DNA from: Jatrophihabitans sp964252635
Lineage (GTDB): Bacteria > Actinomycetota > Actinomycetes > Mycobacteriales > Jatrophihabitantaceae
Direction of reading: 5' to 3'
DNA: 64,000 nt
Assembly: GCF_964252635.1 (NCBI RefSeq)
Contig: NZ_CAXUNP010000020.1
Location: 5,494-69,493, forward strand
The translations under genes were made by a program, and so were the position numbers. Shown here piece after piece: positions 8,161 to 15,098 of this stretch. Below the pieces are notes generated by a model, which worked only from the letters and a program-made list of their open reading frames with translations, was not told the DNA's origin and ran no database searches. Numbering within the stretch: position 1 is the first letter of the stretch; each line of letters opens with the position of its first letter.

Positions 8161-9063
8161 ATGACCGATTACCCCGGTGGCGGCTACGGCGGCCAGCCGA
8201 ACTACGGTGACCAGCCCGGCTACGGGCAGCAGCCGGGTTACGGGCAGCAGCCCGGGTACGGCCAGCAACCCGGGTACGGCCAGCAGCCCGACTACGGCCA
8301 GCAGGGTGGGTACGGCCAGCAGCCCGGGTACGGCCAGCAGGGTGGCTACGGGCAAGAGGGTTACGGCCAGCAGGGCGGCTACGGGCAGCCCGACTACGGC
8401 CAGCAGTACGGCCAGCCCGCCTACGGCAACCCGGTGCCGCCGCCCGGCTACGGACCGCCGAAGAAGAAGAACACCAACGCGATCATCGCCGCCATCGTCG
8501 CCGTCGTCGTCGTGGCCGGCGGCATCGTGGCCGCGGTGCTGCTGACCGGTGGCGACGACAACAAGAAGAACAACGGCCAGGGCTCGGGGTCGCTCAGCGG
8601 CAGCGCCGGGCGCAGCGGGTTCCCGAGCAGCCGAGGCAGCGGCGGCGTCGCGGCCGGTGGCGGCAGCGCCAGCGAGAGCGACGGCGGTGACAGCGGCGGC
8701 GGCGGCAGTGTCGCCAGCCCGGTGGGGCCCTCGACGCCGGCCGGCGGAGGTGCCACCGGCGTCTACTACACCGTCGACCTCGTCGTCGATTCCTACTTCG
8801 ACGACCTCGACGACAACGACCGCAGCGGCATCATGACGCTGACCTGCCAGGGCTACACGACGCGCCTGACCCAGACCGACGTCAACGAGGTCAGCAGCGC
8901 GTCGGAGAACGGGTCGGTCAACGACCCCGGCACCGGCAACAACACCACGACCGGTTCCGGTCGCGTCGTCCTCACCGACGGCAGCACCCGCACCCTGACC
9001 CTCACGCTGAGCCGGCAGTCCGACGACAAGTGGTGTGTCTCGGGCGAGAGCGCGATGCGCTGA
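8161..9063 (+). CDS. Membrane protein with GYGQQP-repeat N-terminal arm and secreted C-terminal domain
   Basis: A 300-residue bitopic protein. Residues 1-100 are almost only G, Y, Q and P, built of about ten GYGQQP-like repeats, ending in a KKK stop-transfer motif. One membrane helix follows (about 105-127, rich in V, A and I). Next come a Gly/Ser linker (about 135-197) and a globular domain of about 100 residues with two cysteines (CQGY and WCVSGE), probably disulphide-bonded. That domain resembles the DUF4878/lumazine-binding-like folds found in actinobacterial membrane proteins, but I do not recognise a specific family. The arm would be cytoplasmic and disordered, possibly able to phase-separate. 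Start ATG at 8161 with GGAG upstream. Confidence 0.85.
   Translation: MTDYPGGGYGGQPNYGDQPGYGQQPGYGQQPGYGQQPGYGQQPDYGQQGGYGQQPGYGQQGGYGQEGYGQQGGYGQPDYGQQYGQPAYGNPVPPPGYGPPKKKNTNAIIAAIVAVVVVAGGIVAAVLLTGGDDNKKNNGQGSGSLSGSAGRSGFPSSRGSGGVAAGGGSASESDGGDSGGGGSVASPVGPSTPAGGGATGVYYTVDLVVDSYFDDLDDNDRSGIMTLTCQGYTTRLTQTDVNEVSSASENGSVNDPGTGNNTTTGSGRVVLTDGSTRTLTLTLSRQSDDKWCVSGESAMR
8200..8430 (+). repeat. In-frame hexapeptide (GYGQQP) coding repeats
   Basis: Tandem 18-base units coding GYGQQP/DYGQQG variants within the N-terminal arm of the protein at 8161. Codon variation (GGC/GGG, GGT) between units shows the peptide rather than the DNA is conserved, so repeat length may still vary by slippage. Confidence 0.85.
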
Positions 9064-9076
9064 CGGCTTTGCCCGC

Positions 9077-9694
9077 GTGACGCAGTACTCCCTGTTCGGT
9101 GCCGAGGCCTCGGCACCGACGCTCCACGACCTCGACGGGCTGCTGCTCGCCGGCGGTCAGTGGGTGCGTTCGGCGGCCGGGGCCCGGCTGTCGGTGGTGG
9201 TGGCCGACGCCTGGCGTGCCGACGCCCTGGCCGCGACGTTCGGCGAGCTGGGTGTCGGGGGCGAGGACGCCGTCGTGTCGTCCACGACCGGGGTCGGCGT
9301 ACGCACGGCGTTCAGCGCCGAGCTGGTTCCTCTGGCGGCGCGCTGGACCCGGGGCGCCAACCAGGGCCTGCCTGCGGCGTTCGAGCTCGGGCCCGGGGGC
9401 CTGCGGCTCTGGGCGATTGCGGCCGGGCGTCGCGACGAGGCGGGGTACCTGCTGGCCACGCCCGCGCCGTCGGCGTCGGGGTCCGACCGGATCCACTCGG
9501 CGGCCGGGGCGCAGCTGTCCCGGCTCGGCGTCGCGGCGATGGCGCTGTCGCAGCAACCGGGGCCGGGCTGGCGGGTCACGTCGGTGCGCCGGCTGCGCCG
9601 CCTCGTCGAGCTGCTCGGCGAGCCGCCGGACGGCGGGCGCGAGGCCTGGCCGGTGCCCGCCGTGGTGTCCCGGGCCGACGCGCCGCGCCTGTGA
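9077..9694 (+). CDS. Conserved actinobacterial protein, Rv3647c-like, upstream of topA
   Basis: A 205-residue soluble protein starting VTQYSLFGAEASAPTLHDLDG. It occupies the same place before topA as Rv3647c in M. tuberculosis. No catalytic motif or membrane segment is evident; it is rich in Ala, Gly and Arg and ends in a basic helical region (RRLRRLVELLGEPP). Its function is not known. It begins 13 bases after the preceding stop and ends about 100 bases before topA. Position beside topA is the only hint that it might act in DNA metabolism. Confidence 0.75.
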   Translation: MTQYSLFGAEASAPTLHDLDGLLLAGGQWVRSAAGARLSVVVADAWRADALAATFGELGVGGEDAVVSSTTGVGVRTAFSAELVPLAARWTRGANQGLPAAFELGPGGLRLWAIAAGRRDEAGYLLATPAPSASGSDRIHSAAGAQLSRLGVAAMALSQQPGPGWRVTSVRRLRRLVELLGEPPDGGREAWPVPAVVSRADAPRL

Positions 9695-9794
9695 CCGCGC
9701 TCCCCGGGTTGATCGCCGGGTTGCCGAGTTCCTGTACCGTCCGCGACTGCGGGGTCCCGAGACCCGGACAGACGCCCCGCGGTCTGGAGAAGCA

Positions 9795-12560
9795 GTGGCG
9801 AGCAAGGGCGGGACGGGCACCAAGCTGGTGATCGTCGAGTCGCCGGCGAAGGCGAAGACGATCGGCGGTTACCTCGGCGCCGACTACGTCGTCGAGGCCT
9901 CGATCGGCCACATCCGCGAGCTGCCGCCGAACGCGGCGTCCGTCCCGGCGCAGTACAAGGGCCTGCCGTGGGCCTCGCTCGGCGTCGACGTCGACAACGA
10001 CTTCGAGGCGCTCTACGTCATCAGCGCCGACCGCAAGCAACAGGTGTCGAAGCTGCGCGCGCTGGTCAAGGACGCCGACGAGCTCTACCTCGCGACGGAT
10101 GAGGACCGTGAGGGCGAGGCCATCGCCTGGCACCTCGTCGAGACGCTGAAGCCCAAGGTGCCTGTCCGCCGGATGGTGTTCCACGAGATCACCCCGTCGG
10201 CCATCGCCGGTGCCGTGGCGAACCCGCGCGAGATCGACAGCCAGCTCGTCGACGCGCAGCGCACCCGGCAGATCCTCGACCGTCTCGTCGGCTACGGCGT
10301 CAGCCCGGTGCTGTGGAAGAAGGTGCTGCCGGGGCTGTCCGCCGGGCGCGTGCAGTCCGTCGCCACCCGCATGGTCGTCGAGAAGGAACGCGAGCGGATG
10401 GCGTTCCACGCCGCGTCCTACTGGGACGTCGTGGGCACCTTCGCGCCGGCCGAGCCCAAGCCGAACGACCCTTCAGAGTTCACGGCCACCCTGGTGTCGG
10501 TCGACGACACCCGGCTGGCCACCGGCCGCGACTTCGACCCGGCCACCGGACGCGCGCCCTCCAACGTCCTGCACCTCGACGAGGCCGGTGCCCGCGGGCT
10601 CGCCGCGCGCCTCGACGGGCGGCCGTTCACGGTGCAGGGCGTCGACGAGAAGCCCTACCGCCGGCGCCCGTACGCCCCGTTCATGACCTCGACGCTGCAG
10701 CAGGAGGCGGGTCGCAAGTTCCGCTGGTCGGCGCAGCAGGTCATGCGCACCGCGCAGCGGCTGTACGAGAACGGCTTCATCACCTACATGCGTACGGACT
10801 CGACGAACCTGTCGACGACCGCGCTGGACGCTGCACGCACCCAGGCCCGCGAGCTGTACGGCGACGCGTACGTGCCGGCCGAGCCGCGCGTCTACACCCG
10901 CAAGTCCAAGAACGCGCAGGAGGCACACGAGGCGATCCGCCCCGCCGGTGACGCGTTCCGGACGCCCGGGCAGGTCGCGTCGGCGCTGTCGTCGGACGAG
11001 TTCCGGCTCTACGAACTGATCTGGCAGCGCACGCTGGCCTCCCAGATGGCCGACGCGGTCGGCACCACGGTGTCGATCCGGATGGGCGCCACGTCGGCGT
11101 CCGACGAGGCCGTCGTGTTCACCACGTCGGGCCGCACCATCACCTTCCCCGGCTTCCTGCGCGCCTACGTCGAAGACACCGATTCGGACGCCGACAAGGA
11201 CGATGCCGAGAAGCGGCTGCCGCTGCTCACCCGCGGCGACGCGCTGCTCTCGCGCGCGTTCGACCCGACGGGCCACACCACGTCACCGCCGTCGCGCTAC
11301 ACCGAGCCGTCGCTGGTCAAGGCGATGGAGGAGCTCGGGATCGGTCGCCCGTCGACGTACGCGTCGATCATGCAGACCATCCAGGACCGCGGCTATGTCT
11401 GGAAGAAGGGGCCGGCGCTCATCCCGACGTGGACGGCGTTCGCGGTCATCGGGTTGCTCGAGGGGTACTTCGCCCGCCTCGTCGACTACGGCTTCACCGC
11501 GTCCGTCGAGAACGACCTGGACTCCATCGCCACCGGGGAGCGCTCGCGCGTCGGCTGGCTGCAGGGCTTCTACTTCGGCGACGACTCGCACACCGGCGAC
11601 TCGGAGCGGATCTCGGCCCAGGGCGGCCTGAAGAAGCTGATCGCCGCTCGGCTGGAGGAGATCGACGCGCGCGGCATCAACTCGATCCCGCTCGGGTTCT
11701 CGTCCGACCCGGCGCAGGACGTCGTGGTGCGCGTCGGGCGCTACGGGCCGTACCTGCAGCAGGGCACGCCGGAGGACGGGCGCCGCGCGTCGCTGCCCGA
11801 CGACCTCGCGCCGGACGAGCTGACGCCGGAGAAGGTCGAGGAGCTGCTGTCGGCGCCGTCGGGCGACCGCGAGCTCGGCGCGCTGCCGGACGGGCGTGAG
11901 GTCACGGCCAAGTCCGGGCGGTACGGGCCGTACGTGACCGACGGCGAGCGCACCGCGTCGCTGTTCAAGACCATGTCGCTCGACACCGTCACCCTGGACG
12001 AGGCGGTGCAGCTGCTGACGCTGCCGCGCGTGCTGGGGCAGCTCGACGGCGAGGACGTCACCGCCCAGAACGGTCGGTACGGCCCGTACATCAAGCGCGG
12101 CACCGATTCGCGGTCGATCGAGACCGAGGAGCAGCTGTTCACGATCACGATCGACGAGGCCGCGGCCATCCTGGCGCAGCCGAAGCAGCGGGGCCGTCGC
12201 GCGGCCGCGGCGCCGCCACTGCGCACGCTGGGCAACGACCCGGTGTCGGAGAAGCCGATGGTGATCAAGGACGGCCGGTTCGGGCCGTACGTCACCGACG
12301 GCGAGACGAACGCCTCCCTGCGCAAGGGCGACGAGATCGAGTCGATCACCGACGACCGTGCCTCGGAGCTGCTGGCCGACCGTCGCCTGCGTGGGCCTGC
12401 GAAGAAGAGCGCTCGCAAGGCCTCGAAGAAGACCGCTTCGAAGAAGACGGCGGCGAAGAAGAGCGCGTCCGCGAAGACCGCGGCCGGCAAGACGGCGGCG
12501 AAGAAGACCGCCACGAAGAAGACCGCGGCGAAGAAGGCCCCGGCCAAGTCCACGTCCTGA
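9795..12560 (+). CDS. topA: DNA topoisomerase I (type IA)
   Basis: A 921-residue enzyme that relaxes negative supercoils. The N-terminal Toprim domain starts KLVIVESPAKAKTIGGYLG and carries ATDEDREGEAIAWHL. The catalytic tyrosine is Y331 in FITYMRTDST. The C-terminal region lacks zinc fingers and has four repeats around GRYGPY/GRFGPY (starting near 11735, 11915, 12075 and 12271), as in mycobacterial enzymes. The tail (last about 55 residues) is a lysine/alanine-rich arm like that of the M. tuberculosis protein, which aids DNA binding and processivity. The GTG at 9795 with GGAG upstream gives a family-typical start; longer in-frame extensions upstream overlap the previous gene and are rejected. 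Confidence 0.97.
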   Translation: MASKGGTGTKLVIVESPAKAKTIGGYLGADYVVEASIGHIRELPPNAASVPAQYKGLPWASLGVDVDNDFEALYVISADRKQQVSKLRALVKDADELYLATDEDREGEAIAWHLVETLKPKVPVRRMVFHEITPSAIAGAVANPREIDSQLVDAQRTRQILDRLVGYGVSPVLWKKVLPGLSAGRVQSVATRMVVEKERERMAFHAASYWDVVGTFAPAEPKPNDPSEFTATLVSVDDTRLATGRDFDPATGRAPSNVLHLDEAGARGLAARLDGRPFTVQGVDEKPYRRRPYAPFMTSTLQQEAGRKFRWSAQQVMRTAQRLYENGFITYMRTDSTNLSTTALDAARTQARELYGDAYVPAEPRVYTRKSKNAQEAHEAIRPAGDAFRTPGQVASALSSDEFRLYELIWQRTLASQMADAVGTTVSIRMGATSASDEAVVFTTSGRTITFPGFLRAYVEDTDSDADKDDAEKRLPLLTRGDALLSRAFDPTGHTTSPPSRYTEPSLVKAMEELGIGRPSTYASIMQTIQDRGYVWKKGPALIPTWTAFAVIGLLEGYFARLVDYGFTASVENDLDSIATGERSRVGWLQGFYFGDDSHTGDSERISAQGGLKKLIAARLEEIDARGINSIPLGFSSDPAQDVVVRVGRYGPYLQQGTPEDGRRASLPDDLAPDELTPEKVEELLSAPSGDRELGALPDGREVTAKSGRYGPYVTDGERTASLFKTMSLDTVTLDEAVQLLTLPRVLGQLDGEDVTAQNGRYGPYIKRGTDSRSIETEEQLFTITIDEAAAILAQPKQRGRRAAAAPPLRTLGNDPVSEKPMVIKDGRFGPYVTDGETNASLRKGDEIESITDDRASELLADRRLRGPAKKSARKASKKTASKKTAAKKSASAKTAAGKTAAKKTATKKTAAKKAPAKSTS

Positions 12561-12587
12561 CGTGATCGTGGTGCGTCGCCGCTGAAG

Positions 12588-12713
12588 CGGATCTTCCTGC
12601 GTCGGTGCCGTCATGGCGTTCAAGACGCAGGAAGATCGGTGGCGCTGGCGCGGACCTGTACGGATCTTCCTGCGTCGGTGCCGTGATCGCGTTCGTGGCG
12701 CAGGAAGATCGGT
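12588..12713. repeat. Two tandem inverted-repeat elements downstream of the first DUF559-like gene
   Basis: Unit 1 has arms GATCTTCCTGCGTC (12590-12603) and its perfect 14-base complement (12624-12637) around a 20-base centre. Unit 2 has 12-base perfect arms (12663-12674 and 12699-12710) around 24 bases. The two units, including centres (GGTGCCGT...GCGTTC), are near-identical copies of about 53 bases. Unit 2 ends three bases before the stop codon of the DUF559-like gene. A third copy lies on the other side of that gene at 13711. They could also act as terminators for topA. Confidence 0.85.
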
Positions 12714-12715
12714 GA

Positions 12716-13627
12716 TCAGGACGCGAGGGCCCGCCGCAGCTGGTCGACGACGACATGTTGCTCGGTGCGGACGACCACGGTGGGAAAGCGCAGGACCGCG
12801 TCGCCCGCGATGACCAGCTCGTTCTGGCGCAGCTGGTCGTCCCACCACCGGCCGGCGATCAGGTGCAGCGCGCCGTCGACCTCGGCGACGACGCGGCGGC
12901 CGTGCCGGCTCTGCCATTCTGCGTCGAGATACCGGCGTCGGCCCGACGGTTCGCGGCGGATCGCTTGCCGGGTCGGCTCGGGCAACCCGGCGCGTCGGCA
13001 CAACTGGGCGAGGTCTATCTCGCTTAGGGCTTGCGCGCCCTGGGCGATGTCGTGGGCTGCGGCGAGCAGCGCCCGACGGTGACGGGTCCGACTGGCGGCA
13101 GCCACGGCGTCGGCCAGGTCGGCCGGGCGGATGAGGCGTTGCTGGACCGTGGCGGCCAGGACGCCGCAGGCCGGACGCGCGGCGCCGAAGCTGCTGGCCG
13201 CGAGCACCGCGCAATGTCCGACCCGATCGCGCCGCGCCGGGGTCGATCGTGGCCAGTCGTCGGTGTAGTGGATTCGCAGCGGCAGGTTTCGCGGCCGCCG
13301 GATCCGGGCACCCCGAGGCACCAGGACGTGCACCGGTGTGCGTTCCCACCCCGTCAGACCGGCTTCCTCCAGGCCCGTGAACGAGGTCAGCAGCGCCCGC
13401 GGGCCGAGCGTGATCAGCGCTGCAGAGCGGAGGTCGACGGGCGTCGGGGGACCGTTGTAACGCAGGATCGCGCGCCCGATGCGCTGCCAACGTCCGGCCT
13501 CGAGTTGCGCGCGCATGGCCGACCTGGTCCAGCCATCGTGGATCAGTGTCTCGACGCTAGTGACCTGTTCGAGCTCCGGACACCGGCTACGCGCGCGAAG
13601 TGCAGCGGCGGTCGGCATGCGATGCAC
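12716..13627 (-). CDS. DUF559/AbiEi-like protein with PD-(D/E)xK-type C-terminal fold
   Basis: A 303-residue protein of a family expanded in actinobacteria. The N-terminal third (VETLIHDGWTRSAMRAQLE...RIGRAILRYNG) resembles the winged-helix start of AbiEi-type proteins. The C-terminal third has the spacing of a Vsr/DUF559-like nuclease core: E203 in LSEIDLAQL, D235 in RRYLDAEW and E249-V-D251-G in VVAEVDGALH. Activity is unproven; the lysine of the motif is not obvious. The start is GTG at 13627 or ATG at 13618. The gene sits between copies of one inverted repeat: two immediately downstream and one upstream with a small tandem array. No partner toxin or methylase gene is adjacent. Confidence 0.8.
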   Translation of the reverse strand: MHRMPTAAALRARSRCPELEQVTSVETLIHDGWTRSAMRAQLEAGRWQRIGRAILRYNGPPTPVDLRSAALITLGPRALLTSFTGLEEAGLTGWERTPVHVLVPRGARIRRPRNLPLRIHYTDDWPRSTPARRDRVGHCAVLAASSFGAARPACGVLAATVQQRLIRPADLADAVAAASRTRHRRALLAAAHDIAQGAQALSEIDLAQLCRRAGLPEPTRQAIRREPSGRRRYLDAEWQSRHGRRVVAEVDGALHLIAGRWWDDQLRQNELVIAGDAVLRFPTVVVRTEQHVVVDQLRRALAS

Positions 13628-13710
13628 GATGGCGGATCGGGAGGCTGCGCGGCCGTCATGGATGGCATCTGTGGACGGTCGCGGCGCCTGTGGACGGGGT
13701 CACGGGGTGA

Positions 13711-13762
13711 GCGATCTTCCTGCGCCAGCATCGCTATGACGCCGTGCGCGCAGGAAGATCGG
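13711..13762. repeat. Inverted-repeat element upstream of the first DUF559-like gene
   Basis: Arms GCGATCTTCCTGCGC (13711-13725) and GCGCAGGAAGATCGG (13748-13762) pair over 14 of 15 positions around a 22-base centre. It has the same arm sequence as the two units at 12588-12713 on the far side of the gene, but the centre differs. Confidence 0.85.
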
Positions 13763-13826
13763 CGCGGTGCAGGAAGATCGGCGCGGTGCAGGAAGATCGG
13801 TGCGGTACAGGAAGATCGGTGCGGCG
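13751..13826. repeat. Four tandem 19-bp copies of one arm of the element
   Basis: Units begin at 13751, 13770, 13789 and 13808, consensus CAGGAAGATCGGYGCGGTR. The first is the right arm of the inverted repeat at 13711; the other three are extra copies of that arm only. The array ends next to the stop codon of the VOC gene at 13828. Confidence 0.85.
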
Positions 13827-13827
13827 G

Positions 13828-14187
13828 TCAGCGCTGCTGGAACTCGAGGCGGTTGCCGAAGGGGTCGGCGCAGTGGAAGCGGCGCACGCCGGCGATCTCA
13901 CCGGACGCGTCGGTGCACGGGTGCCCGGCCGCCTCGAGCCGTGCCCGCAGCCCGTCCAGGTCGTCGACCAGGAACGCCGGGTGCGCCTTGCGGGCCGGCG
14001 CGAACGGCGTCTCGACGCCGAGGTGCAGCACCGCCGTCCCCGCCGCGAACCAGCAGCCGCCGCGTCCGGCCAGCGCCGCCGGCTTGGCCTGCTCGGTCAT
14101 GCCGAGCAGAGCGCCGTAAAAGGCCCGCGCCGCGTCCTCGCCGCCCGCCGGGATGGCCACCTGGACGTGGTCGTAGCCGGTGATCAC
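13828..14187 (-). CDS. VOC-fold (glyoxalase/bleomycin-resistance type) protein
   Basis: A 119-residue single VOC domain. Features are the start ITGYDHVQVAIP, the FYGALLGM helix, HPAFLVDDLDGLRARLEAAG and the terminal FHCADPFGNRLEFQQ motif. Candidate metal ligands are H7, H69 and E116. Substrate unknown; the family spans glyoxalases, dioxygenases and resistance proteins. The GTG at 14187 overlaps the methyltransferase stop by four bases (GTGA), so both come from one mRNA, perhaps controlled by the palindromes at 14965. Because of this coupling, a role linked to trans-aconitate or stress metabolism is possible but unproven. Confidence 0.85.
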   Translation of the reverse strand: MITGYDHVQVAIPAGGEDAARAFYGALLGMTEQAKPAALAGRGGCWFAAGTAVLHLGVETPFAPARKAHPAFLVDDLDGLRARLEAAGHPCTDASGEIAGVRRFHCADPFGNRLEFQQR

Positions 14188-14954
14188 GGCTTGCTCGCGA
14201 CGACGAAGAGGCGCCGGAACGGGAACATCGTGCCGTGCGGGCCCGGGGGGTATGCCTCGCGCAACCGCGCTGCCAGCTGCGCCGTGAACTCCTCGGCGTC
14301 GTCGGGCGGCAGCGCGGCGAGCACCGGCCGCAGCCCCGTACCGCGCAGCCACTCCACGACCGGGTCGGGGCCGGGCAGCACGTGCAGGTACGTCGTCTCC
14401 CACGCCTGCACCGACAGCCCCGAGTCGAGGAGCACCGATGCGTAGGACGCGGGTGAGCCGACCGTCTCCTCGCCTCGCAGCACACCGGACAGCGACGAGG
14501 CCCATCGCGGCGACGCCGCCAGCGCGCGCATCGTCACGTGCGAGGGCGCTCCGAAGTTGCCGGGTACCTGGAACGCCAGCCAGCCGCCGGAGGGCAGCTC
14601 GTCGGCCCAGCGTCGGAGCAGCTCGACGTGCGTCGGCACCCACTGCAGCAACGCGTTGCTGAACACGACGTCCGCATCCGCCGGCACCGACCACGACGCG
14701 ACGTCGGCCACCGCGAAGGACAGGCGGGCGGTTGCGAGCGGAGCAGCCTTCGCGATCATCTCCGGCGACGAGTCGATCCCTTCGACGACGGCCCGCGGCC
14801 AGCGCTGCGCCAGCAGGGTCGTCAGCGTGCCGGGCCCACACCCGAGGTCGACGACGCGCCGGGGCTCCGTCGCCCCGACCTGGGCGAGGAGGTCGACGAA
14901 GGGCCGACCGCGCTCGTCGGCGTAACGGGCGTACTGGGCGGGATCCCACCGCAT
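14184..14954 (-). CDS. tam: Trans-aconitate 2-methyltransferase
   Basis: A 256-residue class I SAM-dependent methyltransferase. The start MRWDPAQYARYADERGRPFVDLL, the SAM loop VVDLGCGPGTLT (about 34-45), GIDSSPEMI and SNALLQWVP closely match the Tam family, which methylates trans-aconitate formed from cis-aconitate and so relieves aconitase inhibition. The length fits the family. The gene overlaps the downstream VOC gene. Two palindromes lie within 50 bases upstream of its ATG. In Streptomyces coelicolor a MarR/PecS-type regulator (TamR) controls tam; no such regulator is adjacent here. Confidence 0.9.
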   Translation of the reverse strand: MRWDPAQYARYADERGRPFVDLLAQVGATEPRRVVDLGCGPGTLTTLLAQRWPRAVVEGIDSSPEMIAKAAPLATARLSFAVADVASWSVPADADVVFSNALLQWVPTHVELLRRWADELPSGGWLAFQVPGNFGAPSHVTMRALAASPRWASSLSGVLRGEETVGSPASYASVLLDSGLSVQAWETTYLHVLPGPDPVVEWLRGTGLRPVLAALPPDDAEEFTAQLAARLREAYPPGPHGTMFPFRRLFVVASKP

Positions 14955-14964
14955 CGCAACTCCG

Positions 14965-15001
14965 ATCTCTTGACGTCAAGATAAATCTCTTGACGTCAAG
15001 T
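14965..15001. promoter_or_regulatory. Two palindromic operator-like sites upstream of tam
   Basis: The 14-bp perfect palindrome TCTTGACGTCAAGA (14968-14981) and the 12-bp CTTGACGTCAAG (14989-15000) lie 20 bases apart in the direct-repeat context ATCTCTTGACGTCAAG. Two helical turns put both dyads on the same DNA face. Size and symmetry suit a MarR/PecS-type dimer such as TamR. The sites are 14 bases from the tam start and about 100 from the divergent transporter at 15099, so either or both may be regulated. Confidence 0.75.
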
Positions 15002-15098
15002 TACGTGACGGGCGGCACGCGGACAAGCGCCTGTCCGACGCGGTTCCCTAGACTTCCGTCGTGTATCGCCGTCGGCTCGATCCGTACGAAGTCCGGCG

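Noticed and set aside
12716..13627. AbiEi-like gene considered as antitoxin of a type IV toxin-antitoxin pair.
   Set aside because: No AbiEii-like nucleotidyltransferase is adjacent at this locus or at 46387-47433, and both proteins carry a nuclease-like C-terminal domain instead.
13751..13826. Four evenly spaced direct repeats, considered as a CRISPR array.
   Set aside because: The 19-bp units are contiguous with no spacers, there are no cas genes, and each unit is an arm of the neighbouring inverted repeat.
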